NCBI RefSeq assembly: GCF_040712085.1
Contig: NZ_JBFCVK010000009.1
Location: 92,900-156,899 of the forward strand
Source of the DNA: Aquibaculum sediminis
GTDB taxonomy: Bacteria; Pseudomonadota; Alphaproteobacteria; Kiloniellales; DSM-21159
DNA length: 64,000 bases
Reading direction: 5' to 3'
Part shown: positions 24,500 through 33,417 of the stretch, piece after piece
Numbering within the stretch: the stretch's first letter is position 1
How the letters are laid out: every line of letters begins with the position of its first letter
Notes under the pieces: generated by a model
What the model was told of the DNA's origin: nothing
What the model saw: only the letters and a program-made list of their open reading frames with translations
The model's database searches: none
Program-made: the position numbers and the translations under genes

Positions 24500-27271
24500 A
24501 TGTCCCTGGAGCCCACGCCCCCCTCTGCCGCTCCTCCGCCGGTGCTGATTGCCGGCGTGAGTGCCGCTGTCTGGTTGACGCCGCAGGGCGTGCTGGAAAC
24601 CCTCTCGCTGCCGGAGGCGGCGCGCCGGGCGGTGGCAGACCCGGTGCTGCTGGTTCACGCTCGGGCCACGGCGCGACGGCTCAACCTCGATGGGCTGCAC
24701 GCTTACGATCTGCTCGAGCTTTTTGCTTTCACGCGGCCGGCCGTTTTCTGCGCGCCGACCCCGCGCGGGCTCGCCCTGGCACTGGGATTGCCGCTGCCAA
24801 AGGACGAGGAGGCACAGGCGCTGTCCCTGCGACAGGCGGCCGGCCTGCTGCTGCGAGAGCTGCAGGCACGCGGGCCTTCCGGGGATCCTCAGGCGGCGGG
24901 GATTGCCTTCACAATGACCCGGGCCGGTTGGCTGTGGGGACCTTGGGTGATGCGCATGCTGGGCATTGGCAGCAGCGCCGAGGCGCCGCGCATTGGCGCA
25001 GGCTTTCGTGTCTGGGAGAGGCTGGGCGAGTGGTCGGAACATGCCCCCGAACAGCCAGCCGGGCACTTTCCCGTGGAGCCGGCCGCGGCCAGGCAGCGCC
25101 TGGCCGAGCTCCTGGGCGACGAATCTGAGGCGCGGCCCCAGCAGGCGGACTATGCGTCGTCGGCCTGCGCCGCCTTTGCGCCGCGGGAAGCAGAGGGAGA
25201 GCCACGCTTGGTTCTGGCCGAAGCAGGCACCGGCGTGGGAAAGACGCTCGGCTATATCGCCCCGGCCAGCCTCTGGGCCGAGCGCAACGAAGCGCCGGTG
25301 TGGCTGTCGACCTACACGCGCAATCTGCAGCAGCAGATCGATGGCGAACTGGATCGACTTTACCCCCAGACGAGCGAGAAACGCCGCAAGGTGGTGATCC
25401 GCAAAGGCCGGGAGAACTATCTCTGCCTGCTCAACTATGCAGAACGCGTGCCCCAGGTCAGCGGGGCGCAGGCTGGCGAGGCGGCGATTCCCCTGGGCCT
25501 CGTTGCCCGCTGGGCCTTGCGCACCCGTGATGGCGACATCGCCGGCGGAGACTTCCCGGGCTGGCTGGTTGAGATCATAGGGCGCGGCCGGCTGGCCGGT
25601 CTGGTGGACCGACGCGGCGAGTGCATCCATTCCGCCTGCGAGTTCTGGCGCAAGTGCTTCATCGAGAAGTCGATCCGCCGGGCCCGCACGGCGGAGCTGG
25701 TGGTGGCCAATCATGCCCTGGTGATGGTGCAGGCCGCGCTCGGTGGGGGCGAGGAGGGCGGCATTCCGCTGCGTTATGTCTTCGATGAGGGGCACCACCT
25801 CTTCGATGCCGCCGACAATGCCTTTGCCGCGCACCTCTCCGGCCAGGAAACCGCCGAACTGCGACGATGGCTGCTCGGAGCCGACTCCCGGCGCGGCGGC
25901 GGTGCAAGTCGCATGCGCGGGCTGCGCCGGCGCATGGAGGACATGCTGGACAACGGGGGGCCGTTGGAGCAGTCGCTCGATTTCCTAGTGCGCGCCGCCC
26001 GGTGCCTGCCCCAGGAGGGCTGGCACGGACGTCTTGCGGACGGCGGGGCCGATGGCGCCTGCGAGCATTTCCTTCTCGCCGTGCGCAGCCAGGTCTTTGC
26101 GCGCGCCGAGAAGGCGGGTGAGGGCTATTCGCTGGAATGCGAGCTTCATCCGGTATCGGAAGATCTGCTCACGGCGGCCCATGAGTTGCTGGCGGACCTC
26201 CAGGCCATCCTGGACCCCGCCAAGCGCATCGCCACCCAACTGCAGCGCCGCCTCGACGAGGAGGCCGAAACCCTGGAGGTGGATCAGCGCCGGCGGATCG
26301 AGGGCCTGGCACGCTCCCTGGAACGGCGCCTGCTGCTGCCGGTGCAGGCCTGGTGCGCCATGCTGGAAGCCCTCGAGCAGCCACCCTCCGAGACCTTCGT
26401 CGACTGGCTTGCCGTCGACCGGATCGAAGGCAACGAAATCGACCTTGGGCTGCATCGCCATTGGATCGACCCGACGCTGCCGCTGGCCCGCAGCGTGCTG
26501 TCCCGCGCTCACGGGGCACTCATCACCTCAGCCACGCTGACCGACCGCAGCGGAGAGCCTGAAGCCGACTGGCATGCGGCTGAGATGCGCGTCGGTGCGG
26601 TGCATCTGCCCAATCCTTCGGTGCGCGCGGGTGTGCCGTCGCCCTTCGACTATGCCTCCCAGACCCGGGTGTTCATTGTCACCGATGTGCGCAAGGACGA
26701 TCTGGACCAGGTTTCAGCCGCATTGCGAGAACTCTTTCTGGCGGCCGGCGGCGGGGGACTCGGCCTGTTCACCGCGATTTCCCGCCTGCGCGCCGTTCAC
26801 CGGCGCATTGCCGCGCCACTGGAACAGGCCGGCCTGTCGCTCCTGGCGCAGCATGTGGACGGGATGGACGTCTCCACCCTCGTGGAGATCTTCCGGGCGG
26901 AGCCCGACTCCTGCCTGCTCGGCACCGATGCGGTGAGAGACGGCGTCGATGTCCCGGGGCGCGCTCTGCGGCTCATTGTTTTCGATCGTGTGCCCTGGCC
27001 GCGCCCGGATTTGCGTCACAAGGCCCGGCGCAAGCAGTTCGACGGCCGGCGCTATGACGATCGGCTGACCCGCCTGAAACTGCGTCAGGCCTTCGGGCGG
27101 CTGGTGCGCCGGGCCGATGACCATGGGGTGTTCGTCCTGCTCGACCCGATGATGCCCTCACGGCTATTTGGCGCTTTTCCCGAAGGTGTGACGCCGCAAC
27201 GCGTTGGCCTGGCCGAGGCCATTGCCGAAAGCCGGGCCTTCCTTGCTCCCGATGCCAAACCACTGGACTGA
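24500..27271 (+). CDS. DinG/XPD-like iron-sulfur DNA helicase
   Basis: 923 residues. After an N-terminal region of ~200 residues that I do not recognise, a superfamily 2 helicase core begins: Walker A AEAGTGVGKTLGYIAPAS at ~240, DEGH box in FDEGHHLFD at ~427, and motif VI QAFGRLVRRADDHGVFVLLD near the C-terminus. Between motifs I and II sit four cysteines (YLCLLNY ~309 and GECIHSACEFWRKCF ~375-388), the 4Fe-4S cluster of XPD/DinG helicases. It should unwind DNA 5'-3', acting on R-loops, D-loops or G-quadruplexes. It ends 6 bp from a convergent LysR gene. Members of ~920 residues with this N-terminal extension are not E. coli DinG orthologues in length (716). Confidence 0.85.
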   Translation: MSLEPTPPSAAPPPVLIAGVSAAVWLTPQGVLETLSLPEAARRAVADPVLLVHARATARRLNLDGLHAYDLLELFAFTRPAVFCAPTPRGLALALGLPLPKDEEAQALSLRQAAGLLLRELQARGPSGDPQAAGIAFTMTRAGWLWGPWVMRMLGIGSSAEAPRIGAGFRVWERLGEWSEHAPEQPAGHFPVEPAAARQRLAELLGDESEARPQQADYASSACAAFAPREAEGEPRLVLAEAGTGVGKTLGYIAPASLWAERNEAPVWLSTYTRNLQQQIDGELDRLYPQTSEKRRKVVIRKGRENYLCLLNYAERVPQVSGAQAGEAAIPLGLVARWALRTRDGDIAGGDFPGWLVEIIGRGRLAGLVDRRGECIHSACEFWRKCFIEKSIRRARTAELVVANHALVMVQAALGGGEEGGIPLRYVFDEGHHLFDAADNAFAAHLSGQETAELRRWLLGADSRRGGGASRMRGLRRRMEDMLDNGGPLEQSLDFLVRAARCLPQEGWHGRLADGGADGACEHFLLAVRSQVFARAEKAGEGYSLECELHPVSEDLLTAAHELLADLQAILDPAKRIATQLQRRLDEEAETLEVDQRRRIEGLARSLERRLLLPVQAWCAMLEALEQPPSETFVDWLAVDRIEGNEIDLGLHRHWIDPTLPLARSVLSRAHGALITSATLTDRSGEPEADWHAAEMRVGAVHLPNPSVRAGVPSPFDYASQTRVFIVTDVRKDDLDQVSAALRELFLAAGGGGLGLFTAISRLRAVHRRIAAPLEQAGLSLLAQHVDGMDVSTLVEIFRAEPDSCLLGTDAVRDGVDVPGRALRLIVFDRVPWPRPDLRHKARRKQFDGRRYDDRLTRLKLRQAFGRLVRRADDHGVFVLLDPMMPSRLFGAFPEGVTPQRVGLAEAIAESRAFLAPDAKPLD

Positions 27272-27277
27272 CCCGGA

Positions 27278-28258
27278 CTATTGCGGCGGGTAGGTGCGTG
27301 CCGACAGCGGCAGGCTGGTGATCCTTTGTCGCAGGCTTTGCAGGAAAAGCGACTCGGCCCGGCTGTGATGCATGCGCGGGTTGGTCACCAGGTAGATGTC
27401 GATGGCCGGCGGTTCCTCGTAGGGCGGCAGGCGCCAGAGCAGGCCGTCGCGCATGTCCTTCTCCACCACGTGGATGGGCAGCGGGCCGATACCCAGCCCG
27501 GCCACGATCATGCGACGCACCTCCTCGAGGTGGGAGGAGGTTGCGACGATGCGCCCGCCAAGCCCTGCCCGTTCACGCAAGAGAGCCACGGGCCGCAAGG
27601 CGTCGGAAAGCTGATCCGTCTTGAAGGATACGAAGGCCTCGCCCCTGAGGGCCGCAAGCGAGAGACCCCGGCGCCCGAACAGCCGGTGGCTGGGGCCGCA
27701 GAAGAAGCCGAAGTGCTCGCGAAAGAAATGCTCGTAGTTGAGCCGCGGGCTTGGGTCGCTGACCAGACAGAAACCGAGCGCCGCACCCTTGTGCAACACG
27801 GCGTGCTGAACCAGCGACGAGGTCGAGATCTCCACGGAGAAGCTGGTCTGGGGATGGGCAGCCTGGAAGCCGCTGAGAACCTGGTCGTAGAAGGGGCAGA
27901 CCACATGACTTGCCGCTGCGATGGAGATCTCGCCGGCCACGGTTTCACGGGAGTCGCGCAGCATCACGGCGAGGCGGGAGACGCTGCCGTATATTTCCAC
28001 ACACTCACGGTAGAGCAGTCGCCCTGACTCGGTCAGCTGAAACCGCCCACGGTTGCGATCGATCAGGCGCCGTTCAAGCTGGGCCTCCAGGCGCTTGAGG
28101 GCGTTGCTCACACTCGGCTGGCGCAGCAGCAAGCGGTCGGCTGCTCGGGTGATGCTGCCTTCCTGGACGATCACCATAAAGGTGTGAAGCAGGTTCCAAT
28201 CCAACTCCCGGCTCAGTCGCTCGGGAATCGATTCCCCTGAAGTTTCCTGTACCTGCAT
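27278..28258 (-). CDS. LysR-family regulator of the adjacent transporter/catabolic cluster
   Basis: 326 residues from ATG 28258, preceded by GAGGG; an ATG at 28291 would start inside the divergent operator. The winged helix runs LDWNLLHTFMVIVQEGSITRAADRLLLRQPSVSNALKRLE, with RFQLTESGRLLYRE as the wing. The effector domain starts at GEISIAAASHVVCPFYDQVL and ends LPIHVVEKDMRDGLLWRLPP. It is divergent from the polyamine-type ABC transporter genes, the classical arrangement for a LysR protein and its target, and a T-N11-A palindrome lies between them. The inducer is presumably the imported amine or a breakdown product (inference). Confidence 0.9.
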   Translation of the reverse strand: MQVQETSGESIPERLSRELDWNLLHTFMVIVQEGSITRAADRLLLRQPSVSNALKRLEAQLERRLIDRNRGRFQLTESGRLLYRECVEIYGSVSRLAVMLRDSRETVAGEISIAAASHVVCPFYDQVLSGFQAAHPQTSFSVEISTSSLVQHAVLHKGAALGFCLVSDPSPRLNYEHFFREHFGFFCGPSHRLFGRRGLSLAALRGEAFVSFKTDQLSDALRPVALLRERAGLGGRIVATSSHLEEVRRMIVAGLGIGPLPIHVVEKDMRDGLLWRLPPYEEPPAIDIYLVTNPRMHHSRAESLFLQSLRQRITSLPLSARTYPPQ

Positions 28259-28266
28259 ACCACCCT

Positions 28267-28283
28267 CATAGCCTAACGCTATG
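28267..28283. promoter_or_regulatory. Candidate LysR operator palindrome
   Basis: CATAGC (28267-28272) and GCTATG (28278-28283) form a perfect 6-bp inverted repeat with a 5-bp spacer. It contains the LysR T-N11-A pattern (T28269, A28281). It sits 9 bp upstream of the LysR start codon and ~97 bp upstream of the permease, where an autoregulatory and activating site would be expected. Confidence 0.5.
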
Positions 28284-28379
28284 TCAGGCATTCTTGCTAT
28301 CTATTTGCAGAATGTCGAGGCTCCGTTCTGTAATGGGGCTGCGGTCCGCAAGAGACCGTCAGAAGGAATGGGGAGCGCA

Positions 28380-29261
28380 ATGGCGAAAGCCTTGGCGCAG
28401 GACGAGGGGTTTGACGCGCGGCCGTGGGTGCTTTTGGCCCCGGCGTTGCTGGCGCTGTTCCTGCTGATGGTCGTGCCCATGGCCATCATCTTCGTCTTCA
28501 CTTTCTACGAGTACATCGACGTTGCCGTCGACCGACCGGCCTTTCAGTTCGAGAACTGGCGCTGGTTTTTCCAGGACAGCTTCTACCACTACGCCATCTG
28601 GCAGACTCTGCGGATCTCCGCCATCACGACCCTGGTCTGCGTGCTGCTGGGGTTTGTGCCGGCATACTTCATCGCCAACACCACCTACCGCCATAAGTGG
28701 CTGTTGATGCTGCTGCTGATCCTGCCCTTCTGGGTCAGCTTCATCATCCGCCAGCTGTCCTGGGTGCATGTGCTCGGATCCCAGGGAATCGTGAATGCCA
28801 CATTGCTTTGGCTGGGCATCATCGATGAGCCGCTGGGCCTGCTCTACAACGAGGCCACGGTGGTGATGGGCCTGGTGCACTTTCTGCTGCCCTTCATGAT
28901 CCTCAACATCTACGTGAGCCTCGAAGGCATTGATCGGAACCTGGTTTCCGCGGCGCGCACCCTTGGCTGCACCGAATGGCAGGCCTTTCGCGAAGTCACC
29001 TTGCCACTCTCGCTGCCGGGATTGGCAGCCGGCTCGCTGCTCTGTTTCGTGCTGGCCGGCGGCAGCTATGTCACGCCGCTCATTCTCGGCGGACCCGACA
29101 ACTTCCTCTTCGGCAACCTGATCTACGATACCATCATGATGGAGTTGAACTGGCCGATGGGTGCGACGCTGAGCGTGGTGCTGCTGGTCCTGCTCGGATC
29201 GCTGGTGGTGATCTACGGCCGCTTCATGGGCCTCAGCCGGCTCTACAAGAGCCTGAACTGA
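28380..29261 (+). CDS. Polyamine-type ABC transporter permease (PotB-like)
   Basis: 293 residues from ATG 28380, chosen over ATG 28368 because GGGGAG lies 4 nt before it. Six helices are visible, starting PWVLLAPALLALFLLMVVPMA. The motif VSAARTLGCTEWQAFREVTLP is the EAA loop, and the C-terminal GGPDNFLFGNLIYDTIM is typical of PotB/PotH. It forms half of the importer channel for spermidine/putrescine-like cations or related compounds. First gene of a permease-permease-binding protein-ATPase operon divergent from the LysR gene. The start is 97 bp from the palindrome, leaving room for a promoter I could not define. Confidence 0.88.
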   Translation: MAKALAQDEGFDARPWVLLAPALLALFLLMVVPMAIIFVFTFYEYIDVAVDRPAFQFENWRWFFQDSFYHYAIWQTLRISAITTLVCVLLGFVPAYFIANTTYRHKWLLMLLLILPFWVSFIIRQLSWVHVLGSQGIVNATLLWLGIIDEPLGLLYNEATVVMGLVHFLLPFMILNIYVSLEGIDRNLVSAARTLGCTEWQAFREVTLPLSLPGLAAGSLLCFVLAGGSYVTPLILGGPDNFLFGNLIYDTIMMELNWPMGATLSVVLLVLLGSLVVIYGRFMGLSRLYKSLN

Positions 29262-29273
29262 GGAGGCAGAACG

Positions 29274-30059
29274 ATGCGCACCTGGAGTCTTATTCGCTTC
29301 TACACCCTGCTGGTCTACCTCTTCATGTTCACGCCGATCGCCATCGTCGTGGTGCTTTCCTTCAACGATGCGCAGTTTGGCGGCTTTCCAATCCAGGGCT
29401 TCTCCCTGCGCTGGTTCGAGGCCCTGGCCGACAATGAGCCCGTGGTACGCGCATTTCGCACCTCGATGCTGATGGGCATCGCGGCCGCCGTCATCGCCAC
29501 AACCCTCGGTATTCTCGCCTCGCTGGCGCTGATGCGGTACAACGTGCGTGGCACCAACTTCCTGAACACGCTGCTGATTTCCCCGGTGCTCGTACCGGAG
29601 ACCGTGCTGGCGGTGGGCCTACTGCTCTTCATGCGCTGGCTGGATCAGCCGCGCAGCTTGGTGCTGCTGCTGGCCGGGCATGTGCTGATCGCGCTGCCCT
29701 TCGTGGTCCTGGTGGTGCAGGCGCGCCTGGTGGGGATTCGCAAGGTCTATGAGGATGCGGCGCGCTCCCTGGGCGCCAATCCCGTGCAGACTTTCTTCCA
29801 GATCACCTTCCCGCTGTTGATGCCGGCGGTCTTCGCCGGCCTGCTCTTCGCCTTCACCATTTCCTTCGACAACATCACCGGCACCCTGTTCTGGCGCCCG
29901 CCGGGCGTGGAGACGGTGCCGACCCAGATCTTCGGCATGCTGCGTCATTCCATCAGCCCGGAGATCAATGCGTTGGGAACGGTGATGATCGTGATAACCG
30001 TCGGACTGCCGCTGCTTGCCGGGGCGGCTGCCCGTGCTTTTGCCCGGGGGCGGCTGTGA
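29274..30059 (+). CDS. Polyamine-type ABC transporter permease (PotC-like)
   Basis: 261 residues from ATG 29274 with GGAGG 8 nt upstream, 12 bp after the previous permease. Opening segment FYTLLVYLFMFTPIAIVVVLSFN is the standard PotC/PotI start. It has six helices, the EAA loop YEDAARSLGANPVQTFFQITFP and the following FDNITGTLFWRPPGVETVPTQ, characteristic of PotC. It completes the channel with the PotB-like subunit. The substrate is set by the binding protein that follows 48 bp later. Confidence 0.9.
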   Translation: MRTWSLIRFYTLLVYLFMFTPIAIVVVLSFNDAQFGGFPIQGFSLRWFEALADNEPVVRAFRTSMLMGIAAAVIATTLGILASLALMRYNVRGTNFLNTLLISPVLVPETVLAVGLLLFMRWLDQPRSLVLLLAGHVLIALPFVVLVVQARLVGIRKVYEDAARSLGANPVQTFFQITFPLLMPAVFAGLLFAFTISFDNITGTLFWRPPGVETVPTQIFGMLRHSISPEINALGTVMIVITVGLPLLAGAAARAFARGRL

Positions 30060-30107
30060 TGCCGTACCGCGGGCGATACTGAACCGGTCCAATAACAGGA
30101 GGCTGAA

Positions 30108-31259
30108 ATGGATAGTAAAAAGCGTCTGGAAAGACTGCGTGAGCGTTACCTGAACGGCGATCTCGAGCGCCGCAGCTTCATGCGGATGCTGGGTTTGGCC
30201 GGCGTTGCCGCAGGTGTCTCCGGCGGCGTGCTGGGCGGCGTCAGCCGTCAGGCCTTCGCTGAAGGGGTGGAAATTCGCTTCGATGGCTGGGGCGGTGTCG
30301 TCTCCGAAGCGCTGCGGCAGTACGCCTTCAATCCCTTCGAGGAGGCCACCGGCAACACCGTTCTCGATCGCACCTTCGGCGGTGAGGAAGAGGTCCTGAC
30401 CGGCGTGCGGGCAGGCCAGGTCGGCGACTATCACCTGGTCCACTCCTCCGGCGTGGCCTGGTACAAGCGCTGGATCGACACCGACATGGGCGTCGACCTG
30501 AACCTCGACAACATCCCCAACATGGAACTGGTGATGGATGCGCTGGTCGCCCCCTTCCGGAAGGTGTCGCCGGACTTCCTCTCGGCCGTGCCTTACGACT
30601 ACGGCACCACCGGCATCGCCTACAACCGTGACTACATCTCCGACGAAGAAGCACAGGAGATGGGCGCAAATCTGCTGCTGCACCCGGACCATCAGGGCAA
30701 GATCGGCGGCTGGTCCGATTGGCAGACCCGCGTCTGGTATGCGGCGCTGCAGACCGACCAGGATCCCAACAACATCGAGGATATCGATGCTGTCTGGGAG
30801 AAGCTGCGCGAGCACCGTGAGGGCCTGCTGAAGTATTGGGGCTCGGGCGCGGAGCTCATGGACCTGTTGGCCAAGGAAGAAATCGTGGTCACCGAGGCCT
30901 GGTCCGGCCGCGTCGCCGCGCTGCAGCAGCAGGGCCACAACATCGGCTACATCGACCCGCCGAACAGCTATGCCTGGATGGAATCCATGCTGGTGCTCAA
31001 GGGCTCGCCGGTGGAAGAGGCCGAGGTGTTGCTGAACTTCATGCTGGAGCCGGAGACCGCGATCGCCGTCGCGGAAGGGCAGAACTATCCACCGTCTCTC
31101 GATCCGAACAAGGTCGAGATGACCGAGAAGGTGGAGGGACTTCCCGCCTACGATCCCACTGGCACGCTGGACAATCTCACCTTCGCCGACCCCGAGTACT
31201 GGACGTCGAACGAAGCCGATTGGAAGCGGACCTGGGGCCGCATCGAACGCGGCGCCTGA
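30108..31259 (+). CDS. Tat-exported polyamine-type solute-binding protein
   Basis: 383 residues. The N-terminus carries a twin-arginine signal: ERRSFMRMLGLAG followed by a hydrophobic Ala/Gly-rich stretch ending SRQAFAEG, so it probably folds before export. The mature part follows the PotD/PotF fold (IRFDGWGGVVSEALRQYAF; FLSAVPYDYGTTGIAYNRDY; AWSGRVAALQQQGHNIGYIDP). Some metal- or heme-free polyamine binders use Sec instead, so the Tat signal is noteworthy. AGGAGG lies 9 nt before the ATG. It captures the substrate for the upstream permeases. A hairpin follows the stop codon and probably keeps this gene's mRNA more abundant than the ATPase message. Confidence 0.88.
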   Translation: MDSKKRLERLRERYLNGDLERRSFMRMLGLAGVAAGVSGGVLGGVSRQAFAEGVEIRFDGWGGVVSEALRQYAFNPFEEATGNTVLDRTFGGEEEVLTGVRAGQVGDYHLVHSSGVAWYKRWIDTDMGVDLNLDNIPNMELVMDALVAPFRKVSPDFLSAVPYDYGTTGIAYNRDYISDEEAQEMGANLLLHPDHQGKIGGWSDWQTRVWYAALQTDQDPNNIEDIDAVWEKLREHREGLLKYWGSGAELMDLLAKEEIVVTEAWSGRVAALQQQGHNIGYIDPPNSYAWMESMLVLKGSPVEEAEVLLNFMLEPETAIAVAEGQNYPPSLDPNKVEMTEKVEGLPAYDPTGTLDNLTFADPEYWTSNEADWKRTWGRIERGA

Positions 31260-31272
31260 GGAAGCCAGAAAT

Positions 31273-31313
31273 GCTCGCCCTGGACCGACCGTTCCCGGCG
31301 GGTCAGGGCGAGC
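31273..31313 (+). promoter_or_regulatory. Stable intercistronic hairpin after the binding-protein gene
   Basis: GCTCGCCCT (31273-31281) pairs with AGGGCGAGC (31305-31313); inside it GACC (31283-31286) can pair with GGTC (31301-31304) across one bulged base. There is no T-run, so it is more likely an mRNA-stabilising or partial attenuating structure than a full terminator. It lies 13 bp after the binding-protein stop and 42 bp before the ATPase gene. Confidence 0.55.
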
Positions 31314-31355
31314 GCCTTCCCGTGTGAACATATCGATCTGAGTTGAGGACCTGGC

Positions 31356-32432
31356 ATGGCCGAGAGCAGCGCTGGCGCCGTCGAGTTAAAGCGCGTCATC
31401 AAGAACTTCGGCGAAGTACAAGCCGTCAAAGGCGTCGATCTGACGGTGGAAGCCGGTTCCTTCCTCACACTCCTTGGCCCGTCGGGCTGCGGCAAGACCA
31501 CCATCCTGCGCATGGTGGCCGGCTTGGAGCAGCCGAGCAGCGGCGAAATATGGATCAAGGGGCGGCGCATCGATTCTGTGCCGATCCACAAGCGCAACCT
31601 GGGACTCGTGTTCCAGAACTATGCCCTGTTTCCCCACAAGACCATTTACGACAACATCGCCTTCGGCCTGCGCTATCGCAATGTGCCGAAGTCCGAGATT
31701 CGCGAGCGCGTCGCCCGTGCCCTGGAAATCGTGCGCCTGCCCGGCGTGGAGAAGCGCTTCCCCGCACAGCTTTCAGGCGGGCAGCAGCAGCGCATCGCAC
31801 TTGCGCGTGCGGTGGTCATCGAGCCGGACGTGCTGCTCCTCGATGAACCGCTCAGCGCCCTGGACGCCAACCTGCGCGAGGAGATGCGGGTCGAGTTGAA
31901 GCGCATCCAGCGCGAGCTGGGCATCACCACGATATTCGTGACCCACGATCAGGCGGAGGCCCTGGCTCTGTCCGACAAGGTCGTGGTCATGAGCAATGGC
32001 CTGAAGGAGCAGGAGGGGCATCCGGAGGAGATCTACAATCATCCCGCCTCGCGCTTCGTCGCCGAGTTCCTGGGCAATGCCAATCTGCTGCAGGGAACCG
32101 TGGAGGCTGAGGGCATCCGGCTGCCGGATGGAACGCTGCTGCCGGTCGAAGAGCAAAGCAGATTTGCGCCCGGAACCCTGTGCGATGTGGTCATCCGGGC
32201 CGAACGGATCCTGTTGGCCGAGCATCATACGCCCGAGTCCGGCACGGCCGTCGTTGACGGCAAGGTGCGGGCCCTGGACTATCAGGGTGTGGCGGCACGC
32301 TATTTTGTCGACGCGCTGGGCACCAGTCTGCAGGTCATCAACCCGATCGACGAGCAGCCCCTGCGTGACGGCGCGGCCGTGCAACTGCGCATCCGCGCAC
32401 GCGATTGCGTGCTGCTGTCAAAAGACTCCTGA
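31356..32432 (+). CDS. Polyamine-type ABC transporter ATPase (PotA-like)
   Basis: 358 residues from ATG 31356 (GAGG 7 nt upstream). The ATPase domain has Walker A GPSGCGKTT, Q-loop FQNYALFPHKTIYDN, signature LSGGQQQRIALARAV, Walker B LLLDEPLSALD and H-loop VTHDQAEAL. A C-terminal TOBE regulatory domain (AEFLGNANLLQGTVEAEG to the end) is present, as in PotA. It powers the importer encoded upstream. The gene is separated from the binding protein by 96 bp containing a hairpin and is followed 18 bp later by the BKACE gene, linking import with catabolism. Confidence 0.92.
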   Translation: MAESSAGAVELKRVIKNFGEVQAVKGVDLTVEAGSFLTLLGPSGCGKTTILRMVAGLEQPSSGEIWIKGRRIDSVPIHKRNLGLVFQNYALFPHKTIYDNIAFGLRYRNVPKSEIRERVARALEIVRLPGVEKRFPAQLSGGQQQRIALARAVVIEPDVLLLDEPLSALDANLREEMRVELKRIQRELGITTIFVTHDQAEALALSDKVVVMSNGLKEQEGHPEEIYNHPASRFVAEFLGNANLLQGTVEAEGIRLPDGTLLPVEEQSRFAPGTLCDVVIRAERILLAEHHTPESGTAVVDGKVRALDYQGVAARYFVDALGTSLQVINPIDEQPLRDGAAVQLRIRARDCVLLSKDS

Positions 32433-32450
32433 GGAAACGAAAGGTCGCCC

Positions 32451-33410
32451 ATGTCCACCACCGCCGAAACCGCCAAGCCTGCCGGCCGCAAGGTCATTAT
32501 CACCTGCGCCGTGACGGGCTCGATCCACACGCCAACCATGACTCCGCATCTGCCCATCACGCCGGACGAGATCGCGACGGAGGCCGTGGCCGCGGCGGAG
32601 GCCGGCGCGTCGATTTTGCATCTGCACGCCCGCGATCCCAAGGACGGCAAGCCGACTCCGGATCCGGCGGTCTTCATGGAGTTCCTGCCGCGCATCAAGC
32701 AGTCCACCGATGCGGTGGTGAACATCACCACCGGCGGCGGTCACGGCATGTCCCTGGAAGAGCGCCTGGCAGCCCCGCTCAAGGCCAGTCCGGAAATGTG
32801 CTCGCTCAACATGGGCTCGATGAACTTCGGTCTCTTCCCGCTGCTCGACAAGTATCCCTCTTTCCAGCACGAGTGGGAGCGCAAGCACCTTGAGAACAGC
32901 CGGGACTTCATTTTCCGGAATACGTTCAAGGATATTGAGCAGGTTCTTGAGCGATTGGGCGAGGGATGCGGCACCCGCTTCGAGTTCGAGTGCTACGATG
33001 TGGGTCACCTCTACAATCTGGCCCACTTCCTCGACCGCAAGCTGGTCAAGCCGCCGCTCTTCGTGCAGACCATTTTCGGCATACTGGGCGGCATCGGCCC
33101 CGATCCCGAGAACCTCATGCACATGCGCCGGATCGCCGACAAACTCTTCGGCAAGGACTACCAGTGGTCCATTCTTGCCGCAGGCCGGCACCAGATGCCG
33201 CTTTGCACCATGGGGGCGGTGATGGGCGCCAACGTGCGCGTCGGCCTCGAGGACTCGATCTACGTGAGCAAGGGCGAACTGGCCAAGTCCAACGCAGACC
33301 AGGTGGCGAAGATCCGCCGTATCGTCGAGGACCTGTCGCTTGAGGTCGCAACGCCGGCCGAGGCGCGCGCCCTGCTCGATCTCAAGGGCGGCGATCAGGT
33401 CGCATTCTGA
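32451..33410 (+). CDS. Beta-keto acid cleavage enzyme (BKACE, DUF849)
   Basis: 319 residues. The TIM-barrel family signature KVIITCAVTGSIHTPTMTP opens the protein. HLHARD (57-62) supplies the two zinc-ligand histidines 57 and 59, and Glu267 in VRVGLEDSIY fits the third ligand of the Kce family. BKACE enzymes condense a beta-keto acid with acetyl-CoA to give acetoacetate plus a CoA ester; the founding member acts on 3-keto-5-aminohexanoate in lysine fermentation, others act on dehydrocarnitine and other keto acids. The specificity loop cannot be read by eye. It sits between a polyamine-type importer and an amine/D-amino-acid oxidase gene (7 bp gap), so its substrate is probably derived from the imported compound. 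Confidence 0.9.
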   Translation: MSTTAETAKPAGRKVIITCAVTGSIHTPTMTPHLPITPDEIATEAVAAAEAGASILHLHARDPKDGKPTPDPAVFMEFLPRIKQSTDAVVNITTGGGHGMSLEERLAAPLKASPEMCSLNMGSMNFGLFPLLDKYPSFQHEWERKHLENSRDFIFRNTFKDIEQVLERLGEGCGTRFEFECYDVGHLYNLAHFLDRKLVKPPLFVQTIFGILGGIGPDPENLMHMRRIADKLFGKDYQWSILAAGRHQMPLCTMGAVMGANVRVGLEDSIYVSKGELAKSNADQVAKIRRIVEDLSLEVATPAEARALLDLKGGDQVAF

Positions 33411-33417
33411 GGACGTT

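Noticed and set aside
23921..25834. Minus-strand open frame of 637 codons opposite lolD and the helicase.
   Set aside because: Antisense to well-supported genes and without recognisable motifs.
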